This document shows positions 5,323-11,660 of a stretch of 22,638 bases of DNA, piece by piece; position 1 is the first letter of the stretch, and the number at the start of each line of letters is the position of its first letter. This DNA is from a virus, in the IMG/VR virus record IMGVR_UViG_3300037726_000027, positions 1 through 22,638 of that record; one strand, written 5' to 3'. A program made the position numbers and the translations under genes. Under the pieces are notes generated by a model. It was given only the letters and a program-made list of their open reading frames with translations, did no database searches and was not told the DNA's origin.

Positions 5323-6432
5323 CTACCGCATGGACATCGGCATAATGACGTGTGTGTAGCGATCATCCCCGACAGGACGCAGCATGAGCGGGGCGTGCGG
5401 CCCTATCAACTCTAATGCTACCTGCTGCGTCTCTATCGCCTCTAGCACATCAGCGAGAAATCGCACATTGACGGCAATCTCGTTGTCGGCGCCTTCAATC
5501 ATTGCGGCAATGGTGCCCTGGTTATCGCCAACGTCGGCGGCATTGGCGCTGAGTGTTAGTCCTTCTTTCTCCTGCACCTGAACCTTCAGAATACCCTGGC
5601 TGGCGAGCGCAAAGTGAGACGCGAGCTTGACGGCTTTCGCCAGTTCGCGTGTGTCCACAAGGCAGCGCGTGGCGTGCTCTTCGGGGATGATTTTCTCGAA
5701 GCCTGGGAACTGGCCGTCAATCAGACGCGAGACAAGCGTGGTTGCGCCTGTCTCAAAAACGACCTGATTGTCGCTAGCTGCCATCGTGACGGCACCTTCT
5801 GCATCCCCGATGATGCTAGCCAGTTCGCGCATTGCGCGGGCAGGGATGATCAGATCTGGACGGGGCTGCATACTCTCTGTGCCCAATACGTATTTAGCCA
5901 GGCGAAACCCGTCTGCTGCCGCCAGTTTGACACCTTCCGGGCCAATGCCAACATAGACGCCCGTGAGCACTGGGCGGCTCTCGTCTGTGGCGGCAGCGAA
6001 TGCGGTGCACTCTATCGCGTCGCGCAATGCGAGTGCCGGAAATGAAATACCTTCCTTGGTTATGGTAGGAATGCGCGTAAACTCATCAGCGTCTAGCCCG
6101 GCAATGTTGTTTACGAAACGCCCGCATTCCAGGCGCAGGGACGTGCCATGCATCCGGAGCGTTACCGGCTCATTCGGCAAACCACCGACAACATCCGCCA
6201 GCAGGCGAGCGGGAACGCTGATACTGCCGTACGTCTCGACATTCGCCGAAACGCGGGTGGTGATGCTCATTTCCAGGTTTGTGGCGGCCAGTGCAAGCCT
6301 GTTGGATTCCACTGTCATGAGAATGTGAGTGAGACTAGGGATAGATGATTTACCCGCCACAGCGGGGCGCACAGTGGCTATAGCGCGCCTTAGTTCGGGT
6401 TGCGGTATGGTAACTTGGAGTTCGTTCGTCAT
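5323..6432 (-). CDS. dnaN: DNA polymerase III beta subunit (sliding clamp), 369 aa
   Basis: The protein forms a ring-shaped dimer around DNA and tethers polymerase and other partners. It starts MTNELQVTIPQPELRRAIAT with GAGGATGTA before the ATG at 6430-6432. The first domain shows VAGKSSIPSLTHILMTVESN and LALAATNLEMSITTRV. The last domain ends RPVGDDRYTHVIMPMSMR, the canonical clamp C-terminus. The length is that of a full bacterial clamp with three domains. The start overlaps the dcd stop as TAATG, so the two are translationally coupled. Phage-borne full-length clamps are uncommon. No replicative polymerase is visible in this window, so it may serve the host polymerase or a polymerase encoded elsewhere. 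Alternative in-frame starts lie inside dcd and are rejected. Confidence 0.95.
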   Translation of the reverse strand: MTNELQVTIPQPELRRAIATVRPAVAGKSSIPSLTHILMTVESNRLALAATNLEMSITTRVSANVETYGSISVPARLLADVVGGLPNEPVTLRMHGTSLRLECGRFVNNIAGLDADEFTRIPTITKEGISFPALALRDAIECTAFAAATDESRPVLTGVYVGIGPEGVKLAAADGFRLAKYVLGTESMQPRPDLIIPARAMRELASIIGDAEGAVTMAASDNQVVFETGATTLVSRLIDGQFPGFEKIIPEEHATRCLVDTRELAKAVKLASHFALASQGILKVQVQEKEGLTLSANAADVGDNQGTIAAMIEGADNEIAVNVRFLADVLEAIETQQVALELIGPHAPLMLRPVGDDRYTHVIMPMSMR

Positions 6433-7034
6433 TACATCCTCGCTTCTGTTACGTCGGTTTGCCCCTGGTACTTGCCCTTCTTGTCGGCATACGACACCTC
6501 GCACGTCGCATCGGCTTTCCAGAACTGCACCTGTGCGATGCCCTCCCCAATGTAAATAACCGACGCCATCGGCGCCGTGTTACTGATCTCAATCGTGACA
6601 TGGCCTTCCCATTCGGGTTCGAGCGGTGTCACGTTGACGATGGTGCCATTGCGGGCATACGTACTCTTTCCCAACACCGTGCATGTCACGTTGCGCGGGA
6701 TACGGAACCGCTCTACAGAGCGCCCCAAGACAAACGAATACGGCGGCATAACCAGGCAGACGGGCAGCCGATCTGCCTGGAAAACATACGGATCTATGGC
6801 GTATGGCACGTCCTGATTATGCGTCTGCACGTCAATCCATTGTGCTAATTCGGGCCGTTTCGGGTCGAGCGCCATACCTCGCTGGGGATAGCGAAAGACG
6901 GCGTCAATCCGCATATCGTAGCCATAGGACGTAAGCCCATACGAAACAGCCGGAGCGCCAACCGCCTCGCTGTACGGCGCTATCATGCCGCCGTGAGCGA
7001 GCGCCCGAATTTGATGGTCTGCGAGTGGTGTCAT
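6432..7034 (-). CDS. dcd: dCTP deaminase, 200 aa
   Basis: Converts dCTP to dUTP (or to dUMP in bifunctional members) in thymidylate nucleotide supply. Diagnostic stretches are LTSYGYDMRI near residue 38, GKSTYARNGTIVNVTPLEPE from residue 122, EWEGHVTIEISN with the probable catalytic Glu149, and GEGIAQVQFW. The GKSTYAR...PLEPEWEGHV form is the Gram-positive/archaeal-like branch rather than the E. coli branch. The start at 7032-7034 has GGAGAGGAGAGT upstream; the longer in-frame start has no better site. The TAATG junction couples it to dnaN, placing nucleotide supply and clamp in one translational unit. Whether it also has dUTPase activity cannot be read from sequence alone. Confidence 0.93.
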   Translation of the reverse strand: MTPLADHQIRALAHGGMIAPYSEAVGAPAVSYGLTSYGYDMRIDAVFRYPQRGMALDPKRPELAQWIDVQTHNQDVPYAIDPYVFQADRLPVCLVMPPYSFVLGRSVERFRIPRNVTCTVLGKSTYARNGTIVNVTPLEPEWEGHVTIEISNTAPMASVIYIGEGIAQVQFWKADATCEVSYADKKGKYQGQTDVTEARM

Positions 7035-7060
7035 ACTCTCCTCTCCCTTCTGTAAAAAAC

Positions 7061-7300
7061 CTAGTCCAGCCACGAGCGCGCTATTCGTGCCGCGTGTTCA
7101 CGGTTGTCAAATGGGATGCCATGCCGCCGCATTGCATCCATGAGTTGCTCGTGCAGTGTCACGCGGTGCGCCGCTGTCTCGTGGCGCACATCCGCGTTAG
7201 GTGCCCGCTCGTATGCCTTACAGGTCTGCCAGTAGTCGCGGGCGATATCGATCAGTTCTGTGTTGGGTTTGTTCGCGTTCGGTTGTTCTTCAGTTAGCAC
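7061..7300 (-). CDS. Hypothetical helical protein, 79 aa
   Basis: Predicted to be mostly helical and charged: LIDIARDYWQTCKAYERAPN then HRVTLHEQLMDAMRRHGIPF, ending ARIARSWLD. The start is a GTG at 7298-7300 with only a weak purine-rich site (AAAGAAAGA), so the start is less certain than for the neighbours. It sits between the HTH gene (24 bases upstream) and dcd (26 bases downstream) in the leftward block. No family recognised. Confidence 0.6.
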   Translation of the reverse strand: MLTEEQPNANKPNTELIDIARDYWQTCKAYERAPNADVRHETAAHRVTLHEQLMDAMRRHGIPFDNREHAARIARSWLD

Positions 7301-7324
7301 TTGTTGTCTTTCTTTTGCATAGCT

Positions 7325-7675
7325 TCAATCATCCCAGATGTACCAGACGTTGCCGATTTTCTTACCCACTACTTTGCCATCGACGAGCCAGTCTCGCGCC
7401 GTACACTCTGGTATATCGTGCTGGCGCGCCCACACTGAACACCGCACCCATTCCCCGCGCAATCGTTGTGCATAGACACGTACATCGGCATGGGGTATCT
7501 TTTCGGCGCTCCACCGATGCCAGTGCTCAGGATTGTGCAGGAATTCGATAATGTTATCCGCGCTGATGTATGCAGGCGAACGCTGCTGACACGGTAGCAT
7601 GCCGTGTTGCACCCATCGCTGAACAGTGCGCTCGCCGACGCCTAAAATCTCTGCTACCCTTCGAGTAGTAGTCAC
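7325..7675 (-). CDS. Helix-turn-helix DNA-binding protein, 116 aa
   Basis: The N-terminus TTTRRVAEILGVGERTVQRW followed by VQHGMLPC is the MerR/excisionase-type helix-turn-helix, which often binds DNA as a small regulator or recombination directionality factor. A second region, CSVWARQHDIPECTARDWLV then DGKVVGKKIGNVWYIWDD, repeats the pattern 'helix, turn, WLVDGKV..KKIG..W.I', so the protein probably has two related DNA-binding modules. The chosen start is the GTG at 7673-7675, which overlaps the stop of the membrane peptide gene as GTGA. A longer GTG frame at 7735 would replace that peptide gene and has no ribosome site. Confidence 0.75.
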   Translation of the reverse strand: MTTTRRVAEILGVGERTVQRWVQHGMLPCQQRSPAYISADNIIEFLHNPEHWHRWSAEKIPHADVRVYAQRLRGEWVRCSVWARQHDIPECTARDWLVDGKVVGKKIGNVWYIWDD

Positions 7676-7749
7676 CCGAACACCCCCAGCCCCCACAACG
7701 CGATGTAGGCAAAAAAGCCAGCCAATATCAACCACTTAAGATCGTGCAT
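7672..7749 (-). CDS. 25-aa single-pass membrane peptide
   Basis: An ATG at 7747-7749 with GGGGAG seven bases upstream opens a 25-codon frame. It starts MHDLKW, runs through about 18 hydrophobic residues (LILAGFFAYIALWGLGVF) and stops at a TGA that overlaps the GTG start of the HTH gene. The beginning overlaps the end of the 195-aa gene. The coupling at both ends and the clean membrane helix argue that it is translated. Such peptides in phages may modulate host membrane proteins, act in lysis control or in superinfection exclusion. No specific role can be assigned. Confidence 0.6.
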   Translation of the reverse strand: MHDLKWLILAGFFAYIALWGLGVFG

Positions 7750-8323
7750 TATTCCACTCCCCATCAACTTGTGTACACTGATAAACGCCACAATGACACG
7801 AGCCAGTAATAGCCGCCTTGTCACGACAATGTTGTGCTGATGTTCTCGTCGCCTCTCGCATGTCCGAAATGCGTTCGGGCCACGTATCGTTATTTATGAC
7901 AGCGCACACCATAGCCTCATAACAGTAATCGTCATGTTCAGCAGCATAGTTGAGCCAGGCGTTAACCAGACGATCACTCTGGAGTGCCAGCCAATGCTGC
8001 CGCTTGTCGCCGTAGTTGTATTCTTGCCAACTCCATGCCGAGCGCAGCAGACGACGCCCGGCGTAATACCCTCGCCGCGCCCCCCGTTGGTTTGCACGAT
8101 AGATCCGGATGGCCGCAAACCAGCGCGCCATACCGATGCGATCAATCATCGTTGCGAGTATCCGAGCGTGGGCAAGCTCGCGGCGCTCATGCATCAGATG
8201 TGCGCTAGGCAATTTCACGACACAATAGACACCTCTATACTCCAATATGCCCACTACGCCATGAGATTGCACCTCGAATGTATCACCAGATTGTGTCGTG
8301 ATATGCGTCATATGATCACCCAT
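7736..8323 (-). CDS. Hypothetical protein, 195 aa
   Basis: The ATG at 8321-8323 has GGAGAGGGATA upstream. The N-terminal part is beta-rich (ITTQSGDTFEVQSHGVVGIL), the middle is Arg/Trp/Tyr-rich and helical (GARRGYYAGRRLLRSAWSWQ), and the C-terminus carries GSCHCGVYQC, a Cys-His cluster that may bind metal. The basic middle plus Cys cluster would fit nucleic-acid binding, but no family is recognised. It overlaps the zinc-ribbon gene upstream and the membrane-peptide gene downstream, so all three should be made together. Confidence 0.65.
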   Translation of the reverse strand: MGDHMTHITTQSGDTFEVQSHGVVGILEYRGVYCVVKLPSAHLMHERRELAHARILATMIDRIGMARWFAAIRIYRANQRGARRGYYAGRRLLRSAWSWQEYNYGDKRQHWLALQSDRLVNAWLNYAAEHDDYCYEAMVCAVINNDTWPERISDMREATRTSAQHCRDKAAITGSCHCGVYQCTQVDGEWNNARS

Positions 8324-8465
8324 TATCCCTCTCCTTCCTCAACTCGCGCCGCTCGCGTTGCATTGCCGTTTCGTGGCATCGTTTACAGCGCCACCGCTGG
8401 CTGCGTCGACTGATGATATACACGGTGCCACATGGACACCGTCGGTATTCCTGGTATGGTTTCAT
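8316..8465 (-). CDS. Zinc-ribbon miniprotein, 49 aa
   Basis: The ATG at 8463-8465 overlaps the nuclease stop (ATGA) and has AGGAG at 7-8 bases. The protein carries two Cys pairs, CPC at residues 10-12 and CKRC at 27-30, separated by 14 residues, with Trp25 before the second pair; this is a typical rubredoxin-like zinc ribbon. The C-terminal tail is very basic and helical (MQRERRELRKERDNG). It probably binds nucleic acid or helps its neighbour, the PD-(D/E)XK nuclease, find DNA structures; that role is inferred from adjacency. The stop lies within the start of the next gene. Confidence 0.75.
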   Translation of the reverse strand: MKPYQEYRRCPCGTVYIISRRSQRWRCKRCHETAMQRERRELRKERDNG

Positions 8466-8761
8466 GCAATCGCTCCTATCACCTTCAACGCCTCATCCTC
8501 TGACAATACGACGTGATATGCCACATCGTGCAGAGAAAGCGCGGCCTGTTGCGCTCGCTCTCCCTCTGTCAATTGACGCTCACACGGTGGTTTGCTGCCG
8601 TCCTTAACTTCGATGAAATACACACGCCCACGAAATACCACAAGCAGATCAAACCCCAATTGAGGCGCGACTGCCGTGTCTATGACGTGCGCACCAATTT
8701 GGCGCAGCGTGCGCACAATCCGTCCGTGGTTGGCGTCCTTCCGATTAGCGCGACGTGACAT
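8462..8761 (-). CDS. PD-(D/E)XK nuclease, VRR-NUC/resolvase-like, 99 aa
   Basis: A small nuclease domain with GFDLLVVFRGRVYFIEVKDG (residues 36-55): Asp38, Glu51 and Lys53 form the PD-(D/E)XK active site. After it comes SKPPCERQLTEGERAQQA. This layout is common among phage-encoded VRR-NUC and Holliday-junction-resolvase-like nucleases, which process replication or recombination intermediates. The Shine-Dalgarno TAGGAG is formed by the stop codon of the upstream PP-loop gene. It overlaps the zinc-ribbon gene. A role in recombination fits the RecT-like and ERCC4/HhH proteins in the rightward block. Exact substrate unknown. Confidence 0.8.
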   Translation of the reverse strand: MSRRANRKDANHGRIVRTLRQIGAHVIDTAVAPQLGFDLLVVFRGRVYFIEVKDGSKPPCERQLTEGERAQQAALSLHDVAYHVVLSEDEALKVIGAIA

Positions 8762-8770
8762 TCTGCTCTC

Positions 8771-9538
8771 CTATACAAAACACATCCCCATACCGCACTG
8801 CCGGTTCTCTCCTTTATCGGGTGTGTCGATGTCGGCTTCTGCCAGCGGCACGCGGTCACGGTGCAACCACAAGCGGTCGTCGTCAAGCGTATCCAATGGC
8901 GCGGCGTCTCTCAATTCTTCGTCTAGTTTGATCGCCGCTGCCCAGTCTTCTGGGTAGTTGTCGCGGATGTGGCGCCACTCGCTATTCCTCCGATGCGGAC
9001 ACATCCAGCACGCCGACTTCGGCGGCTCTGGCAAGCCTTCTGCCTGGATAATGTTTAGACAATCCTGTCGGGTCAGGTTGAGTTCGAGCAAGGGATAGCG
9101 GATGCTAATCCACTTCTCACTATCCTGGAGCGTGGCGCGGCGTCGCTCATCCAGGCTGAACCCAATCCACTTGACAGCCTGCTGCACGCCTTGCGCTCGT
9201 AGCCAGCGATTAACCGGTCGCTTTTTCCACTCCACACTGCAATACGTCCGCAGTTGCCCCGTGCTTGTGTGCATCGGCATAAGCACATCACCCTGGTGGC
9301 TGTACAGGTCAACGGTGCTCAGGTCGTGCGGCGCGATGTCCACGTGTAGCCCGTAGCGCTCCAAGAACGGTTGCATCACCTCTGTGAGATAGTCCCATGT
9401 TGACGCAGCCTCGCGCCCGGTGTCGGCGCAGACGATGTAGTCGGGCCGCTCCAGGACGCCGCGTGCTACCAGAACACACATAGCGACGGATTGCACGCCG
9501 CCGCCATAACTCAGGACGTTCGTTCTATAGTCATTCAC
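8771..9538 (-). CDS. PP-loop ATPase of the PAPS reductase-like family, 255 aa
   Basis: The PP-loop SYGGGVQS (residues 10-17) marks an adenylating alpha-hydrolase fold. YIVCADTGREAASTWDYL follows and is typical of phage 'phosphoadenosine phosphosulfate reductase' proteins. Cysteines cluster as C100, CWMC (177-180) and CGMGMC (248-253), enough to hold an iron-sulfur cluster or zinc, as in thiolating PP-loop enzymes. True PAPS reduction is unlikely in a phage lacking the pathway. Sulfur or nucleobase modification of DNA or tRNA is an alternative, unproven. The start is a GTG at 9536-9538 with TAGGAG about nine bases upstream, overlapping the preceding gene by eight bases. The nuclease gene follows immediately. 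Confidence 0.8.
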   Translation of the reverse strand: MNDYRTNVLSYGGGVQSVAMCVLVARGVLERPDYIVCADTGREAASTWDYLTEVMQPFLERYGLHVDIAPHDLSTVDLYSHQGDVLMPMHTSTGQLRTYCSVEWKKRPVNRWLRAQGVQQAVKWIGFSLDERRRATLQDSEKWISIRYPLLELNLTRQDCLNIIQAEGLPEPPKSACWMCPHRRNSEWRHIRDNYPEDWAAAIKLDEELRDAAPLDTLDDDRLWLHRDRVPLAEADIDTPDKGENRQCGMGMCFV

Positions 9539-9728
9539 GCTCGTACACTCCTATCATCTCATTCCACAGCGCAACCTTGCGGCGCGCTCGGTAGTCTTTC
9601 TGCGTCCGTCGCTTATACTCGCGGCTGTATTCGCGGCGCTGTTCGCGGTTGCGCTCTCGCCAGCGACGTTGGGCCTCCTTGACGCGCTCTGGATGGCGCA
9701 CCCGGTATGCGCGGGCGCGGTCACTCAT
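9531..9728 (-). CDS. Arg-rich basic protein, 65 aa
   Basis: Extremely basic and helical: RAYRVRHPERVKEAQRRWRE then RNREQRREYSREYKRRTQKD, ending ALWNEMIGVYERE. The heptad-like Arg/Glu pattern resembles small phage proteins that bind nucleic acid, sometimes related to HNH-endonuclease N-terminal helices, but no catalytic residues are present. The ATG at 9726-9728 overlaps the stop of the upstream gene (ATGA), and the end overlaps the PP-loop gene. Role unknown; nucleic acid binding is inferred from composition. Confidence 0.65.
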   Translation of the reverse strand: MSDRARAYRVRHPERVKEAQRRWRERNREQRREYSREYKRRTQKDYRARRKVALWNEMIGVYERE

Positions 9729-9961
9729 CCTGGGAACCTTTCCACATCATCATAGGCGTATCCCGTCTGTGGCGAGACGGGCGGCATCTTCACCCAATTA
9801 TGCCCGTTCCACTCATAGCCGTGAGCCGTTAGAAACGCGTACAGTTGCTCACGCGGGCCTGTCGCCGCTTCTGCGCCTGCCTGTGTTGCCATATCAAATG
9901 CCAGGTTAGTAGCGCGCATCTCTTTGCGCGTCTCTGCCGGGGGCCGTGGTGGGTTATTCAT
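9725..9961 (-). CDS. Hypothetical protein, 78 aa
   Basis: Small soluble protein starting MNNPPRPPAETRKEMRATNL and containing LYAFLTAHGYEWNGHNWVKM, with PQTGYAYDDVERFPG at the end. The ATG (9959-9961) is inside the last codons of the upstream gene and has GAGGAGGG as ribosome site. That junction is repeated at the next gene upstream (10197-10217). No recognised family. Confidence 0.65.
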   Translation of the reverse strand: MNNPPRPPAETRKEMRATNLAFDMATQAGAEAATGPREQLYAFLTAHGYEWNGHNWVKMPPVSPQTGYAYDDVERFPG

Positions 9962-10202
9962 TAGTGCCCTCCTCTAGCCGCATGTTGACGACCCGCGCTA
10001 GTGCGTTTTTGGTTTCCTCGTGCATCCTGGTGCCGTTGCGTTCGGTGAATAGGTGTGCCGCCTTGCTGTAAAACGCATGGGTGGTCGGGTCCATGTCGAA
10101 TTGTGCTGTCAGGTGCAGCGCCACCAGCTCATCATCTGTCAGGTTACTGCATGCTACGTGAACCGCGCTCGCCATGATTGCCTGCATTTGCTGTTCATTC
10201 AT
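9954..10202 (-). CDS. Hypothetical helical protein, 82 aa
   Basis: Predicted all-helical: QQMQAIMASAVHVACSNLTD, then DELVALHLTAQFDMDPTTHA, ending RLEEGTNE. The last residues EEGTNE are encoded by the ribosome site and start codon of the next gene, and the upstream neighbour ends in the same EEGTNE for the same reason. Good GAGGAGGG upstream of the ATG at 10200-10202. No family recognised; it sits in a run of short overlapping genes typical of phage early regions. Confidence 0.65.
   Translation of the reverse strand: MNEQQMQAIMASAVHVACSNLTDDELVALHLTAQFDMDPTTHAFYSKAAHLFTERNGTRMHEETKNALARVVNMRLEEGTNE
9956..9976 (-). repeat. Gene-junction repeat, copy 1
   Basis: A 21-bp segment matching 10197-10217 except for one base. 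Read leftward it carries TAGAGGAGGGCACTAATGAA, the ribosome site and start of the next gene, and encodes the EEGTNE tail of the current gene. Confidence 0.5.
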
Positions 10203-10536
10203 TGGTGCCCTCCTCTACAATATCCCAGATACGTTCGAGTTGATCGAGCGACAAATCGATATATTCTACTTGGTATAAATTACGTGCCAGCGCGCGCCGC
10301 CTGTGCTCCATAATATCCTCCTCGGTGGCAGGCCGGGCGTGGTAGCAACTCCATATGCCGCCGCGATAGGCGCCGCCGCCGATCTCACTCCCATCACGCC
10401 TGAATTTACGCAATGTCGCGTGCACTTGTGTCCTTGTGACATGCGTGACACGCGAAATGGTAGATGTACGGCCATTGCTGATGTAAATCAGGTCGCCCGT
10501 CTGTATGCCTTCCAGTGTGTTGCACGGTTCACTCAT
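10195..10536 (-). CDS. Hypothetical protein, 113 aa
   Basis: Start ATG at 10534-10536 preceded by AAAGGAGACGACTA; the in-frame start 11 codons upstream lacks such a site. The N-terminal half looks beta-rich (EGIQTGDLIYISNGRTSTIS then RVTHVTRTQVHATLRKF), like a small barrel or KOW/SH3-type fold, and the C-terminus is helical (YIDLSLDQLERIWDIVEEG). It overlaps the upstream gene by eight bases and the downstream gene at the repeated EEGTNE junction. No family recognised. Confidence 0.6.
   Translation of the reverse strand: MSEPCNTLEGIQTGDLIYISNGRTSTISRVTHVTRTQVHATLRKFRRDGSEIGGGAYRGGIWSCYHARPATEEDIMEHRRRALARNLYQVEYIDLSLDQLERIWDIVEEGTNE
10197..10217 (-). repeat. Gene-junction repeat, copy 2
   Basis: A 21-bp segment differing at one base from 9956-9976, again holding the ribosome site and start of the next leftward gene. 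Two adjacent gene boundaries thus share almost the same DNA. Confidence 0.5.
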
Positions 10537-10744
10537 TAGTCGTCTCCTTTGTTGCTCCAAACTGCTCATACCGATCTACAATAGAGCGAGCCTCATGCAT
10601 TGTGCGTGCTGTGCCGATGACCATATCATCGCACCACACGTCTGCTACACCCGTGTCGAGATGTAGCAGTAGCGCCGAATTGTGGTAAAAGTTCGGACAC
10701 AATGACTTGTTTAAAAAGCGCAGCCAGGGCCGTCGGTGGGTCAT
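10529..10744 (-). CDS. Hypothetical protein, 71 aa
   Basis: The ATG at 10742-10744 overlaps the stop of the upstream gene (ATGA). A longer in-frame version would extend 126 bases into that gene. The protein begins MTHRRPWLRFLNKSLCPNFY and contains VADVWCDDMVIGTARTMHEA, suggesting a beta-hairpin followed by helix (EARSIVDRYEQFGA). Some phage 'DUF' proteins of this length share a similar layout, but I cannot name one. It lies in the series of short overlapping genes near the start of the leftward block. Confidence 0.6.
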   Translation of the reverse strand: MTHRRPWLRFLNKSLCPNFYHNSALLLHLDTGVADVWCDDMVIGTARTMHEARSIVDRYEQFGATKETTNE

Positions 10745-11259
10745 GCTACCCAGTCCTTTCGCGCCCGCTCCGTGCATTCGCGGGCTTCCGCTGCCAGCGG
10801 GCCGGTTGCGCGCTCGTGTTCTGCCAGCGCGGCTATGAGCGCCTGCTCGAGCGTCGTGTATGGCGTGCATTCATCGGCAACAACGACGCGCCACTCCGGC
10901 GGTTCATCCTCGTTGCTGAAGAAATCCAGTTCGTGGTGCGCCACACGCCACGTTTTGAAAAACCAGTGGTCGCCGCGCCATTCGGGGCGGGTGCTGATCG
11001 GCGCGGCGCCGTAATCGCTCAGGTCGAACGAGACGATGATATCAAATACGTGTGTTGGCAGCGGGAACGGGATATCGTAATCAGCGCGGTCTGCCATCCC
11101 TTTTGGCAGTTTGTAAAGCCAGGACTCCAGGTCTGCCTGCGCGGCCTGGTGCAGGTCGCACTGGCGGGCGTGTTCTGCGTCGTGCTGTGCCTTCTCGGTA
11201 GCGCGCTGGTATGCCAGGGCCTGGCGGGCGGTGGTGATGGCGTCGTTTAGTGTGGTCAC
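10741..11259 (-). CDS. Hypothetical protein, 172 aa
   Basis: Start is a GTG at 11257-11259, which shares its first base with the TAG stop of the repressor-like gene (TAGTG), with GAGGAG upstream. The protein begins VTTLNDAITTARQALAYQRA, with a long helical start. The middle (HVFDIIVSFDLSDYGAAPIS and GDHWFFKTWRVAHHELDFFS) is rich in aromatic residues and looks beta-structured. It is the second gene of the leftward block and should be made together with the repressor-like protein. No family recognised. Overlap with both neighbours supports it being real. Confidence 0.65.
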   Translation of the reverse strand: MTTLNDAITTARQALAYQRATEKAQHDAEHARQCDLHQAAQADLESWLYKLPKGMADRADYDIPFPLPTHVFDIIVSFDLSDYGAAPISTRPEWRGDHWFFKTWRVAHHELDFFSNEDEPPEWRVVVADECTPYTTLEQALIAALAEHERATGPLAAEARECTERARKDWVA

Positions 11260-11498
11260 TATTCTGTCTCCTCTGTTACAATATGCTCCAATAGATTGCC
11301 GGGTTCGACGTTGTAATATGCGCATAGTTGCGCCATCAAATCGCGCCTTGGTATTCGGTATGGGTTTTGCTCTAAGTCCCATAATCGTTGGCGGTCTACA
11401 CCGATAGCGCGAGCCACGTCCGACACAGTTAGATCCTCACCTGCTTCTGCCGCCCGCCGTAAACGGGCTTCTTTCAACTTGTTCACAATTTTCCCCAT
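11259..11498 (-). CDS. XRE/Cro-C1-type helix-turn-helix regulator, 79 aa
   Basis: Short phage-repressor-like DNA-binding protein: LTVSDVARAIGVDRQRLWDL followed by EQNPYRIPRRDLMAQLCAYY forms the five-helix XRE domain, with VEPGNLLEHIVTEETE at the end. No peptidase or dimerisation domain is present, so it is more like Cro or a short repressor than a LexA-like CI. The start at 11496-11498 has GAGGAGGAGGG upstream; longer starts run into the promoter. It is the first gene of the leftward block and lies beside a symmetric pair of promoters with TGTCAAT operators, so it most likely represses one or both directions. Confidence 0.85.
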   Translation of the reverse strand: MGKIVNKLKEARLRRAAEAGEDLTVSDVARAIGVDRQRLWDLEQNPYRIPRRDLMAQLCAYYNVEPGNLLEHIVTEETE

Positions 11499-11529
11499 TG
11501 CCCTCCTCCTCTCTTGTCTGCACACGTCC

Positions 11530-11558
11530 ATTGTAAAGGAAAACCATAAGCTTGTCAA
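11530..11558 (-). promoter_or_regulatory. Leftward promoter
   Basis: Read leftward: TTGACA (11558-11553), a 17-base spacer, TACAAT (11535-11530). This is near consensus for sigma70. Its -35 box is one copy of the TGTCAAT operator half-site. It drives the XRE gene and the block down to dnaN. Confidence 0.85.
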
Positions 11559-11594
11559 TAGTTTTATGTATTCTGTCAATTATAGATTGACAAG
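11551..11594. promoter_or_regulatory. Symmetric operator between divergent promoters
   Basis: CTTGTCAAT (11551-11559) and ATTGACAAG (11586-11594) are perfect inverted arms 26 bases apart. A third half-site, TGTCAAT (11574-11580), forms an inner palindrome with ATTGACA across TATAG. The outer arms contain the -35 boxes of the two divergent promoters. The likely ligand is the XRE protein encoded next door. The spacing allows two dimers or a switch between inner and outer pairs. Confidence 0.75.
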
Positions 11595-11615
11595 AAGGCG
11601 GGAACATGCTACAAT
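11587..11615 (+). promoter_or_regulatory. Rightward promoter
   Basis: TTGACA (11587-11592), a 17-base spacer, TACAAT (11610-11615), with TG before the -10. It mirrors the leftward promoter in sequence and spacing. It drives the rightward early and replication genes from 11661. Confidence 0.85.
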
Positions 11616-11660
11616 AACAGCACGTCGCAAGGGGCGGCGCCACATCAGAAGGAGCATCAG

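Noticed and set aside
7325-7735. 136-codon version of the HTH gene starting at GTG 7735
   Set aside because: No ribosome site, and it would mask a better supported membrane peptide frame whose stop overlaps the GTG at 7675.
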